Of a stretch of 64,000 nt of DNA, positions 17,129-25,725 are shown one piece after another. Origin of the DNA: Emticicia sp. CRIBPO (GTDB taxonomy: Bacteria; Bacteroidota; Bacteroidia; Cytophagales; Spirosomataceae); the NCBI RefSeq assembly GCF_009905725.1, contig NZ_JAAAKV010000002.1, forward strand, positions 620,001 through 684,000, given 5' to 3'. The position numbers and the translations under genes were made by a program. The first letter of the stretch is position 1. Each line of letters begins with the position of its first letter. The notes below the pieces were generated by a model. That model worked only from the letters and a program-made list of their open reading frames with translations, was not told the DNA's origin and did no database searches.

Positions 17129-17974
17129 TTATTTAATTTTTTCGTTCAATTGAATTACTGCATCACCCAGTCTCGGCGTAAATCCCAAAAGTAAAACGCC
17201 GTCCATTTCTATTATTTTCCTGTTTTTACCGGCATTGGTCTGAGCCACACCAGGCACTTTCAAAAGGCCGTCAACCCCTCCCAGGCTTTCCAGTCCGCTG
17301 TCAAAAAGCAATATATAATCAGGATTGGCTGCAATCAGAGCTTCGGCAGTGAGCGGTTTAAAACCATCAAAATCATTCGTTGCGTTTTTACCTCCGGCCA
17401 GTTCTATCACGCTTTTAGCCTGGGTCCCTTTCCCGGCTACACTCATGGTCCCGAGCCCTCTCGCATAAATGAAAAGTACCTTAGGGGCTTTAGGCAATTT
17501 TTTGACCCTGGCGATCTGGGTATCCAGTTTTTTGATCATTTTCGCCGCCTGGGCCTTTCTTCCAAATAAAGTGGCGACGTCGTTGATCAGTTTTTTAGTG
17601 CCTTCAACGGAATATACCTGGGTAAAAGTAACCACTTTGATACCCGATGACTTAAATTGTTCTTCAATTTCAGGCTTCAGAAACGACTGTCCTTTTTCAT
17701 CTTTTGTGCCGACCACCATGGTCGGTCTTAATGAAAGGGTAGCTTCTGCCCCGATATTGCGGTTGTGTCCTACTTTAGGTAATTTATTGACCGATGCCGG
17801 ATAATTCGAAGTAATGTCTGTGCCAACCATCAGGCTTTCCAGACCCAGTTCCACCATAATTTCAGAAACAGCACCGCTTAACGACACGACACGCTGGCCC
17901 TGAGCCTTTCCGATCGTCTGAACTGAGGTTATCAACAATAGAACAAAAAGTATTTTTTTCATTTTCAGAATCAT
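17129..17974 (-). CDS. hmuT: Haem ABC transporter periplasmic binding protein
   Basis: A 281-residue periplasmic substrate-binding protein of the HmuT/BtuF-like class. Signal peptide about 1-24 (cleavage after GKA). Family blocks: RVVSLSGAVSEIMVELG at the mature N-terminus, VGTDITSNYPASVNKLPKVG, the second-lobe start KVLFIYARG, and NPDYILLFDSGLES. The conserved residue acting as haem ligand cannot be fixed by eye; a tyrosine in the TDITSNYP segment is the natural candidate. ATG at 17974; an alternative ATG at 17962 would equally give a signal peptide. hmuU begins 13 bp downstream. Confidence 0.92.
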   Translation of the reverse strand: MILKMKKILFVLLLITSVQTIGKAQGQRVVSLSGAVSEIMVELGLESLMVGTDITSNYPASVNKLPKVGHNRNIGAEATLSLRPTMVVGTKDEKGQSFLKPEIEEQFKSSGIKVVTFTQVYSVEGTKKLINDVATLFGRKAQAAKMIKKLDTQIARVKKLPKAPKVLFIYARGLGTMSVAGKGTQAKSVIELAGGKNATNDFDGFKPLTAEALIAANPDYILLFDSGLESLGGVDGLLKVPGVAQTNAGKNRKIIEMDGVLLLGFTPRLGDAVIQLNEKIK

Positions 17975-18028
17975 TTCATCCCTTCGGGAATCAAATATAA
18001 TAATTAGTTTTATAAAATTTATTTAGTC

Positions 18029-18367
18029 TTAATTTAAATTACGTTGTGACATTTCCAGTATCTGGTACTTGGCCATAGCCGCACTCAGCAAGACCTGCAA
18101 CTCGCCGAACTCTTTTTCTGTAAAGGTGAAATAGAGGTTTGGCACACTGGTATTGACAATAATTTTAGAGTAAAACGGGCACCTTTTAAAATACTCCTCA
18201 GGCGAAGTCGCACTGATGTTTCTTTCCAGCACACTGAAATCATCATAACTGAAAAGCTGGAAAATAGGCCCAAACTCAAAAGAAATGCATTCTTTGCATC
18301 CGCGGCAAACAGCCACCTGCCCGTTTTTGCTGGTCGCTAAATTTATAGGTCTTTCGTTTTTGTTCAT
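18029..18367 (-). CDS. Small cysteine-cluster protein in the haem locus
   Basis: A 112-residue protein with no signal peptide or membrane helix. Near the N-terminus it has a cysteine cluster, C21-R-G-C24-K-E-C27, then a mixed alpha/beta body (CISFEFGPIFQLFSYDDF, YFKRCPFYSKIIVNTSVPNLYFTFTEKEF). Small CxxC proteins of this general kind are recurrent in Bacteroidota near haem or iron uptake genes, and the sequence may belong to the DUF6686 group, but I cannot confirm that. The position between hmuY-like and hmuT genes in the same direction points to a role in haem or iron handling, for example metal or iron-sulfur binding. Confidence 0.7.
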   Translation of the reverse strand: MNKNERPINLATSKNGQVAVCRGCKECISFEFGPIFQLFSYDDFSVLERNISATSPEEYFKRCPFYSKIIVNTSVPNLYFTFTEKEFGELQVLLSAAMAKYQILEMSQRNLN

Positions 18368-18458
18368 GGTCTGCTGATTTAAGAAAATTGTGCGGATCTA
18401 GTGCCTGAAGAAGCCGGAACCCTCTGACCCCGGCAACTCTTTCAGGGCTTTATATTCG

Positions 18459-19850
18459 TTATCCTTTTTTTACAAGTTTATAAGTGATGGTCGGTTTACC
18501 ACGTTCTCCTCCGTCAGAGCTATGGAAGTTCACGAATTTCACTTTGTAGATGTTCCCGGCAGAATCCTTGATTACATAGAATCTGTCTGTTTTCACACCA
18601 ATCGGTGTACCGCTTGTGATTCTCCAGTTGGAGCCGATCACAAACTTGCCTGCCACACCGCCGGCAAAAACGGTTGTCGCAATGTTAGATTCAGCGTAGT
18701 TGTCGTAAGTCACTGCAGAAGTCAATACTTCAGCTACCTGCGTGCCACCGTAGATATTGGTAAAAACAAGGTCTGAGAAATAATAAGGGATCAATTCAGC
18801 TCCGTTTGACGTCTTGTTAATAGAGCCTCCCCAGACAAAATCCCACGAAGTTTTGGCCGGTTCAACATCTACCGTTTTCTCTGTTTCTACTGAGAAGAAA
18901 GTAAAGTTGTTGGCAGGCACTTTGGTTATTGTAGCGGTCTTAAAGGTAGTTTCTGACAATTTAGCATATTGTAAAGTATAATTGCTTCCGTTTCTTAATA
19001 CCCTCACTTTGACCAGGTCTTTGGCTGCTAGGCCTCCGCCTGTTCCTCTTCTTACGATGTAAACTTTGTTGTCAGCATCGGTAGCAGAAACGGGCTTGAT
19101 GACAGTTTTAGTAAGGTCACCGTCGATATCATCTACCAAAGCCAGCTGACCTGCACCAAAGTTCAGTACCAGTCCTTTTCCTAGAGTATCTGCAGCAGTA
19201 ACGGTATTGATATCAGATTTTGTAGTGGCGATGGCCGTGGTGGCAATGAAGTTGTTCAGAATGACATTGAAATCAGAACCTGTAGAGAATCCGAAGTCCC
19301 AGCTTCCGCGAACAGCTGCAGTCTGGGCGTTGTTACTCAAATCAACATACACCGCGTTCAATGCATTCGCTCCGCCGGTCCCGCCATTCAGCTGAATAGT
19401 GGTTCCTTCCGAAACGATGGTTGAGAACTTAACTTTCAGGCTTGGCACTGTTCCGACCAACACCGGAGAATCCACAGACTGCACTGCAAAAGTCACCGAC
19501 TCTGTACCTTTAAGAAACACCCCGTCTTTTCTCGTCAATTTGAACGATCCTTCAGCAGAAGCCGCAGGAATGGTTAATGTGATAAGGTCAGAAGCCACTT
19601 CGGGTGTTGTAGTCACTTCAGTACCGTAAGTCACACCATCAAAAGTCGGCTTGATCACTACTTTGGTAGCCACATCCACGGCTCTTGATAACTTCAATTT
19701 AACAGTCAATTCTTTTTGTGAAGATTCCAGGCCTTGCTCGGCAGATTCAAATTGTAAAAGGTTATCCGGTAGCGGAGGATCTTTTTCTTCACAAGCAGAG
19801 AAGAGTGCAGTAAAAAGAAAAACCAGACTTACTTTAAAAAGATGTTTCAT
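18459..19850 (-). CDS. HmuY-like haem-binding outer membrane lipoprotein
   Basis: A 463-residue lipoprotein: lipobox at C20 (LFSAC), an N-terminal Ig/Calx-beta-like domain (about 30-145) and a C-terminal HmuY domain. HmuY features are the opening NAVYVDLSNN, SWDFGFSTGSDFNVILNNF, the second SWDFVWGG, and the close DRFYVIKDSAGNIYKVKF followed by GGERGKPTITYKLV. HmuY of Porphyromonas binds haem at the cell surface and passes it to its TonB receptor. The gene follows the receptor gene by 2 bp, strongly supporting that pairing. It is longer than P. gingivalis HmuY because of the extra N-terminal domain. Haem-ligand histidines were not identified. Confidence 0.87.
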   Translation of the reverse strand: MKHLFKVSLVFLFTALFSACEEKDPPLPDNLLQFESAEQGLESSQKELTVKLKLSRAVDVATKVVIKPTFDGVTYGTEVTTTPEVASDLITLTIPAASAEGSFKLTRKDGVFLKGTESVTFAVQSVDSPVLVGTVPSLKVKFSTIVSEGTTIQLNGGTGGANALNAVYVDLSNNAQTAAVRGSWDFGFSTGSDFNVILNNFIATTAIATTKSDINTVTAADTLGKGLVLNFGAGQLALVDDIDGDLTKTVIKPVSATDADNKVYIVRRGTGGGLAAKDLVKVRVLRNGSNYTLQYAKLSETTFKTATITKVPANNFTFFSVETEKTVDVEPAKTSWDFVWGGSINKTSNGAELIPYYFSDLVFTNIYGGTQVAEVLTSAVTYDNYAESNIATTVFAGGVAGKFVIGSNWRITSGTPIGVKTDRFYVIKDSAGNIYKVKFVNFHSSDGGERGKPTITYKLVKKG

Positions 19851-19852
19851 CG

Positions 19853-22138
19853 TTATTTATTTTTTTGTTTTGAACTGAAAGAATAATTTAAACCTAAGAA
19901 ATACGAGCGTCCGTAACTGGTAGCCACCGGGCCACCTGTGCTATGAGCACCGCTTCCGCTTGTTGCAGTATTGTTGATTCTTGTGATATTGAATATATTT
20001 TTAACCCCGGCATTCACATTGAAAGCCTTGAAAGTTTTCAGCAAAGTGAAATCAGCCCAGCTGAAAGCCGAGATTTCGGTCAGCTTAAGGTCCGTTCCAT
20101 CCATAAGGTAGCCAGGTCTTTTGCCGGTAAACTTGTAAAACAAGCCAGCTGTCAGGTTAACTTTTGGGATGGTATAGGAAACGTTCGCATTTACTTCCGG
20201 AGACCACAGGAAAGTAGCCAGGTTTTTGTCAGCATAATCCTGGTTATCGGTAAACGAATTATACCTTCCTATATGAGAGTATCCGATGGTTGATTCCAGG
20301 TTTTTAAAGTGTAACTGAGCCTCCAGCGTTCCCCCGGTAGTTTTAAACTTATCAATGTTGACCGTCATGCTAACACTCGGGTCTGAAGGGTCGATACCGT
20401 AGCTGATCAGATCATTGAACTGGTTATAGAATGACCCCAGGGTAACTTTGGCAAGACCCTTCGGCTCTTTAGCCGTCCAAACCAGGTAACCATTAAAGCT
20501 ATTCGAATACTCAGCCTTCAGGTTCGGATTGCCTTTAATAGAGTGGCTGGCATCAAAGAAATTAAAGTAAAGTTCTCTCAAAGCCGGAGACCTGAATCCA
20601 CGGGCATACGCCAGTCTCAAATCGAGTGCGGGAGTGATAATCAACTTGGTGTTGATCGAAGGAATCGCCGGAGGGGCATCGTAAACAGAGTTTCTGATGA
20701 ACCTCAGTCCCGGGCGAAGCGAAAGTCTTTTACCGGCATTGACAGAAGAAGAAACAAACAAAGCCAGGTCGGAAATAACCGGATTGCCCAGAATTCTTTG
20801 TCCGCCGGCCTGCTCCCTGTTAAAATCAATCCCCGGCTGTAATGAAACAGCATCTGATATTTTGTAATGTAAGGTACTTCTGATCATCTGGGCATCCAGG
20901 TCAGCGACATCCTGTTCTCCCTGACCCAGCGACAAGGTTCTGCTCCCTGTGGCAAGGTCCAGAATTGAAGTCTGCGTTCTGCGGGTGTAATTGGTAATGG
21001 TGGCTACGGTCGTCCACTGAAAACGGTCATTGATTTTCCATTCAGACTGTGCCTGGTGCATCATTCTCCTCGTGATGTACTTCTGATCACGGGCTTTCTG
21101 TGTATTTGTGTTGACAAGACCTTCACTCAGGATGGTCTCACCAAGGGCATTATTCCTGTACCAGATGTTAAAATCCTTACGGGTGTATCCAAGTCTGATG
21201 GTTCCAAGCAGCTGATCTTTAGGCAGCCAGTCTTTTACCCTTGTGGTAGAATAACCCTGCCAGCCTCCGAAGTTATTCTGAGTACCCGAAGCTTCCACCG
21301 ACCAGCCTTTCCTCTGGTAGGCTAAACCTAAGTTCCTGTTGTGCACACCTTCCTCAGTCAGGCTGTATTCTTTTCCTACGGTTTCTTCCTGCAGTTTAAG
21401 ATTAATCCTGAACTGCTGTATTTCCGGTTTTTTAGTGATGATATTGATCACGCCCGCCAGGGCATCAGAACCGTAATTGACTGACATAGGCCCTTCTACG
21501 ATCTCAATTCTTTCGATAGCGTTGATGTCGATCTGGTTAAGACTTTCCCTCGTATCTCCCCGGTCCACCATCGGCACACCGTCAAGCAAAATCTTTACGT
21601 TACGGCCCGTCATCCCCATCAGCTGGATGTCTGTCGTGCCTAAAGTATTATCGTTCGTAAACCTGATCCCCAGCTCATTATTCAGCAGCCCCAACATATT
21701 GGTAGCCCCTCTTTGCTGAATCCTCTGCTGGTTAATGGTCCTGACCTGGAACACTGATTTCTTTAAAGATTGTGGTTCATATTGCCCGGTAACTACCACC
21801 TCATCCAGGCTTTTCTGCGATGTCTTTAGCTGAACTAAAACCGTTTCCGGGTCACTTTTAGCCCTTGCTTTTAAGGTATAAGTTTCAAAACCGACCATTG
21901 AAATTTCGAGAGTGTAGATACCTGAGGGAATATTCCTGAACCTGAAGTTACCATGCTCATCGGCAATGGTATTCTTGCTCAATTCCTTTAATTTAACTGA
22001 CGCAGAAGCAGCAGGGACCTGCTGATCAAGAAGTACTTTTCCAAGTATGGAAGCCGGTTCGGATTGTGCAAAATTCTCATGAAAAGAGCACAGCAATACC
22101 AGCAGGATAAATCCGATATTTAGCCTTTTTAAGTTCAT
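19853..22138 (-). CDS. hmuR: TonB-dependent haem receptor (HmuR-like)
   Basis: A 761-residue outer membrane receptor. ATG at 22138 (MNLKRLNIGF) gives a signal peptide ending in FAQS; the frame is open farther upstream. Domains: carboxypeptidase-D-like about 28-110, TonB box DEVVVTG, plug about 115-235 (LLDGVPMVDRGD, IEIVEGPMSVNYGSDALAGVI), barrel to the C-terminus. In the barrel, FRSP (about residue 514) and NPNL (about 536) flank a histidine near 531, the FRAP-His-NPNL arrangement of haem receptors. Together with the HmuY-like gene 2 bp downstream and hmuTUV, haem as substrate is well supported. A Fur-family gene lies 60 bp upstream in the same direction. Confidence 0.93.
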   Translation of the reverse strand: MNLKRLNIGFILLVLLCSFHENFAQSEPASILGKVLLDQQVPAASASVKLKELSKNTIADEHGNFRFRNIPSGIYTLEISMVGFETYTLKARAKSDPETVLVQLKTSQKSLDEVVVTGQYEPQSLKKSVFQVRTINQQRIQQRGATNMLGLLNNELGIRFTNDNTLGTTDIQLMGMTGRNVKILLDGVPMVDRGDTRESLNQIDINAIERIEIVEGPMSVNYGSDALAGVINIITKKPEIQQFRINLKLQEETVGKEYSLTEEGVHNRNLGLAYQRKGWSVEASGTQNNFGGWQGYSTTRVKDWLPKDQLLGTIRLGYTRKDFNIWYRNNALGETILSEGLVNTNTQKARDQKYITRRMMHQAQSEWKINDRFQWTTVATITNYTRRTQTSILDLATGSRTLSLGQGEQDVADLDAQMIRSTLHYKISDAVSLQPGIDFNREQAGGQRILGNPVISDLALFVSSSVNAGKRLSLRPGLRFIRNSVYDAPPAIPSINTKLIITPALDLRLAYARGFRSPALRELYFNFFDASHSIKGNPNLKAEYSNSFNGYLVWTAKEPKGLAKVTLGSFYNQFNDLISYGIDPSDPSVSMTVNIDKFKTTGGTLEAQLHFKNLESTIGYSHIGRYNSFTDNQDYADKNLATFLWSPEVNANVSYTIPKVNLTAGLFYKFTGKRPGYLMDGTDLKLTEISAFSWADFTLLKTFKAFNVNAGVKNIFNITRINNTATSGSGAHSTGGPVATSYGRSYFLGLNYSFSSKQKNK

Positions 22139-22198
22139 TTTTTTAGTAATTACCAATAATAAAACCGGAGACACCGGATAAAGCACTTTGGCTTTGTG

Positions 22199-22672
22199 TC
22201 AGTTCTGTTTAATTTTTTTATTCTCGCAGTTCTCTTTCCGGCACTTGCCGAAGAGCAATAAATCATGGGACTGAATCTCAAATTCCATGATGCTGCTTAC
22301 CGTTTGCTGAATCTGCTGTAATCTGGGGTCGCAGAATTCACTTATTTTGTTACAATCAAGACAGATCAGGTGATCATGCTGTCTGAAGTTGCTTGCCTTT
22401 TCGTAACGTGTCTTGTTGGTTCCGAACTGGTTTCTTCTGATAAATCCGCTGTCGCTCAACAGGTCCAGAGTATTATATATAGTAGCCCGGCTGATCAGTT
22501 GATTCCTGTTCTGGAAATCCATATAGAGTTCCTCAGCGTCAAAATGGTCATTCCTTGAGTATATCTCCTCCAGAATCATGATCCTTTCGGTAGTTTTCCT
22601 AAGGTTATTCTCCTCAAGATAGATGGAGAACTGAGCTATAATCTTGATCAATTGAGGATTTTTCATCGTCAT
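22199..22672 (-). CDS. Fur-family metalloregulator
   Basis: A 157-residue Fur-superfamily regulator. The winged helix spans about 10-85 (LRKTTERIMILEEIY, RATIYNTLDLLSDSGFIRR), and the dimerisation domain has the metal site segment HDHLICLDCNKISEF and a second cysteine pair near the C-terminus (C-RKEN-C), the structural zinc site. It could be Fur, PerR or Zur; its place at the head of the haem locus argues for iron/haem. ATG at 22672 is used; ATG at 22666 is possible and the in-frame TTG at 22696 less likely. The near-palindrome at 22701-22723 may be its own operator. Confidence 0.9.
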   Translation of the reverse strand: MTMKNPQLIKIIAQFSIYLEENNLRKTTERIMILEEIYSRNDHFDAEELYMDFQNRNQLISRATIYNTLDLLSDSGFIRRNQFGTNKTRYEKASNFRQHDHLICLDCNKISEFCDPRLQQIQQTVSSIMEFEIQSHDLLLFGKCRKENCENKKIKQN

Positions 22673-22700
22673 TTCTTTATTTCCGTTACAAAGCAAAGTC

Positions 22701-22723
22701 TTATTTAGAATTTTTCCAAATAA
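22701..22723. promoter_or_regulatory. Near-palindrome upstream of the Fur-family gene
   Basis: TTATTTAGAA, a 3-bp spacer, then TTCCAAATAA: 9 of 10 positions are complementary. It lies 29-51 bp before the start codon, a fitting place for an autoregulatory operator of the Fur-family protein or another repressor. The assignment is inferred. Confidence 0.45.
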
Positions 22724-22735
22724 TTAGGATATTAT

Positions 22736-22751
22736 TTTTAATTAATCTAAA
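22736..22751. promoter_or_regulatory. Degenerate copy of the DtxR-type box
   Basis: TTTTAATTAATCTAAA matches the palindrome at 6723-6738 in 14 of 16 positions, 64-79 bp upstream of the Fur-family gene. AT-richness makes a chance match possible. Confidence 0.35.
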
Positions 22752-23174
22752 TAAAAAAGGATGAAGTGAGCGATTGAGAAGACAAAATGCGGAAGATAAG
22801 TGAGGTTAAGCTGTCCTCTGAAAGCTTTTAGCTCTAAAAGTTGCAGGAAATCTATCATTCCTTCACTCCATTCTATCACCGAAGCACTCGATTATTCTAT
22901 CATTGAGGCATTCTATCATTGTCCATTCCATCACTGAATCATTCATCATTAACGCTGTCCGGAAACGGAGCTTCATTGTCCATTTCCGAACAAAAAAATA
23001 GCGGCCAAAATACATAAAACACTCACAATGAACCACTTACAAAATTGGCATATTTTGTGTAATTTCAGAAAGTGAAAAAGCATACCTGTTAAAAACATTC
23101 CCACCCAACTTGCAGCAATAAATCTTAAACCTTAAACAAGCTAAAAGTCTGATGCTGATAGCTTACAACCAGTT
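22752..23174. repeat. Intergenic region with degenerate tandem repeats
   Basis: About 420 bp without a gene. Between about 22851 and 22951 a motif of the form CTATCATTGAGGCATT recurs roughly six times with varying spacers (cores CTATCATT, CTATCACC, CCATCACT, CATCATT). It is followed by an imperfect inverted repeat TGTCCGGAAA (22956-22965) / TTTCCGAACA (22983-22992). The remainder is AT-rich and presumably holds the promoter of the permease gene at 23175. Confidence 0.6.
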
Positions 23175-25571
23175 ATGATACTCAATTATCTTAAAATCGC
23201 CTGGAGGAATTTACTTAAAAACAAGGTTTATTCTTTCATCAATATCGGTGGCTTAGCCGTGGGAATCACCGTATTTTCTCTTATCTCACTCTATGTTTAT
23301 GACGAACTGAGCTTTGAGAATCATCATAAAAAAGCGGATGATATCGTGAGGTTGGTCCATCATGCAGAATGGACGGAAGGCGAAGCTCACCATGCCGTCA
23401 CTTCAGCGGCGTTTGCTCCGGCACTTAAGACCGAATTTCCTGAGATAAAAGAGGCGGTCAGAATTGTACCGGAGGGCGGTGGAGTCATCACTTTCGAAAA
23501 CAAAACCATTAAAGCGGGAAATATCTTTTTCGCTGACAAAAATGCCTTTGATGTATTTACCTTCCCTTTTATAGCGGGTAATCCGAAAACTGCCCTTTCA
23601 GAACCCAATACGATCGTTATCACCGAATCACTGGCGAAAAAGATATTTGGTACAGCACAACAAGCCTTAAATCAAACCATAGATTTTGATAAAACAGTAC
23701 TTAACAAAGTGACCGGGGTCATTGAAGACATCCCAGGCAACTCACATCTGCAGTTTGAAGGCCTGCGTTCATTGCCTGAGGGCTTCACGGGCGGCTGGCA
23801 GGATTCTAATCTTTATACCTACTTACTTCTTGACAACGGGGTAGATAAAAACAGGCTGGAGGCCAAGTTACCGCAGTTTGCACAAAAAACCATCCTGAAA
23901 GAAATGCCGGTGGTATCATACAAAATGGAGCTGCAACCTCTGCGTGACATTCACCTGCATTCCAATTTACAATATGAAATAAGTGCCAATAACTCCATTA
24001 ACCGCGTTTATCTGTTCATGGCACTGGCGGGTCTGATCCTGGTTATCGCCATGATCAATTACATGAACCTGGCCACCGCCAGAGCAGGCATGCGGATCCG
24101 TGAAGTGGGCGTACGCAAGGCTGTTGGCTCCACCCAAGGCAGTCTGATCGGCCTGTTTATGGTTGAGGCCGTCACCTTCAGCATCATTGCTTCCTTTATT
24201 GCATCCCTTTTAATAAGCCTTTTGCTTCCGTTTTTCAACCAGCTGGCAGATAAATCTTTAACATTGAGCAGCATCGGTTTTTTCAAATCTGTTTCTGTAT
24301 TAGCCCTTTTCAGCCTGGTCATCGGGTTTATGAGTGGCAGTTATCCGGCCTTGTTTCTTTCCCGTTTTAAAACCATCCTGGCATTAAAAGGCCTGACAGG
24401 AAGTTTGAACCAAAGCATCATTTTCAGAAAATCACTGGTAGTATTTCAATTTGCAGCCACCATCATTCTCATTGCCGGAGCGTGGATTATTTACGAGCAA
24501 TTGCAATTCTCGGAGAAGAAAGACCTTGGATTTAACAGGGAACAGGTGGTAACAGTCCATATTGACGACAGGAGTTTACGTTCAAAGATTGCATCCCTGA
24601 AAGACCAGCTGATGAAAAGCCCGCTGATAGAAGATGTGGCGGCGGCAGGCAACCCTATCGGCAATAATAACCTGGGACAGTCTTCCTACAATTTCGAAAA
24701 AGCTGATGGATCGATGGCTACGAACGGCAAAATAGTACAGGAACTGACTGTTAATCCTTCGTTCGTCCCAACGATGGACATAAAAATGAAACTAGGGAGT
24801 AATTTTTCGGAGAACAAACCGACTGAAGTCACCGATGCCGCACTTATCAACGAAACTTTGATGAAAGAGCTCGGTTTTTCAAATCCGCTGGGCAAAAGAA
24901 TCCAGGTCAAAATTAATAATGAAGGGGTTGTAGCGGAAAGACAGATCATCGGTGTTTTTAAAGATTTCCACACTTATTCCCTGCAACATAAAGTAGAGCC
25001 GATGGTCATGGTGATGCGGGAAGAAGCTATGCAGTATGATAATCTCTATATTAAAATAAATTCAGCGAAAGCCAAAGAGGCATTGGTTCATATTGAAAAA
25101 ACCTTCCGTGAATTTGACAAACTCAGTCCGATAGACATAAATTTCCTGAATCAGAATTTTGCCCGTCAGTATGAGTCCGAACAAAAACAAGGTGTCTTGT
25201 CCCTGACTTTTGCCATTGTCTCCGTTTTACTGGCTTGTCTTGGCCTGTTCGGTCTGGCGGCCTTCACGGCCCAGCAAAGGGTAAAAGAGATTGGTATCAG
25301 GAAAATACTGGGGGCCAGCCTGGGTTCGATATTCTTTTTGCTGAACAAAGACTTTATAAAATTGGTGTTGATTTCGTCAGTGATAGCTATCCCGTCTGCT
25401 GTGTTTCTTATGAACAGCTGGCTGCAAAACTTTGCGTACAAAATTGACATCCAATGGTGGGTATTTGCCGGATCCGGTTTTATTTCCCTATTGATTGCCT
25501 TATTAACGGTGAGTTATCAGGCCATAAAGGCAGCTTTGATGAACCCGGTGAGGAGCTTAAAGAGCGAATAA
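23175..25571 (+). CDS. MacB/FtsX-type ABC transporter permease
   Basis: A 798-residue permease with two MacB-periplasmic-core/FtsX repeats. An N-terminal helix (about 20-42) follows the conserved MILNYLKIAWRNLLKNKVYS; the first FtsX domain has three helices (about 275-390, with MNLATARAGMRIREVGVRKAVGS), then a short helix near 425-445, a second periplasmic domain, and the last three helices (about 670-790, with AQQRVKEIGIRKILGAS). No ATPase gene is adjacent, common for this very abundant Bacteroidota paralogue group, which probably uses a shared LolD/MacB-like ATPase. The substrate is unknown. ATG at 23175. Confidence 0.9.
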   Translation: MILNYLKIAWRNLLKNKVYSFINIGGLAVGITVFSLISLYVYDELSFENHHKKADDIVRLVHHAEWTEGEAHHAVTSAAFAPALKTEFPEIKEAVRIVPEGGGVITFENKTIKAGNIFFADKNAFDVFTFPFIAGNPKTALSEPNTIVITESLAKKIFGTAQQALNQTIDFDKTVLNKVTGVIEDIPGNSHLQFEGLRSLPEGFTGGWQDSNLYTYLLLDNGVDKNRLEAKLPQFAQKTILKEMPVVSYKMELQPLRDIHLHSNLQYEISANNSINRVYLFMALAGLILVIAMINYMNLATARAGMRIREVGVRKAVGSTQGSLIGLFMVEAVTFSIIASFIASLLISLLLPFFNQLADKSLTLSSIGFFKSVSVLALFSLVIGFMSGSYPALFLSRFKTILALKGLTGSLNQSIIFRKSLVVFQFAATIILIAGAWIIYEQLQFSEKKDLGFNREQVVTVHIDDRSLRSKIASLKDQLMKSPLIEDVAAAGNPIGNNNLGQSSYNFEKADGSMATNGKIVQELTVNPSFVPTMDIKMKLGSNFSENKPTEVTDAALINETLMKELGFSNPLGKRIQVKINNEGVVAERQIIGVFKDFHTYSLQHKVEPMVMVMREEAMQYDNLYIKINSAKAKEALVHIEKTFREFDKLSPIDINFLNQNFARQYESEQKQGVLSLTFAIVSVLLACLGLFGLAAFTAQQRVKEIGIRKILGASLGSIFFLLNKDFIKLVLISSVIAIPSAVFLMNSWLQNFAYKIDIQWWVFAGSGFISLLIALLTVSYQAIKAALMNPVRSLKSE

Positions 25572-25725
25572 AGGGAGAACGGAAACTGAGCAGGCGGAAT
25601 TGACTGGATGCTGAGAAGTTACCTGAAAACGCCTGCTCCGATAAACCCAAATCGGAATCAGACGAAAATGGAGAATACGAAAAACCAAACCCGTTTCTTC
25701 ATTTTCCTTTCTGTGTTCTCCCGCC

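Noticed and set aside
22851-22951. A CRISPR array
   Set aside because: Repeat units are short, degenerate and unevenly spaced, with no unique spacers of constant length and no cas genes.
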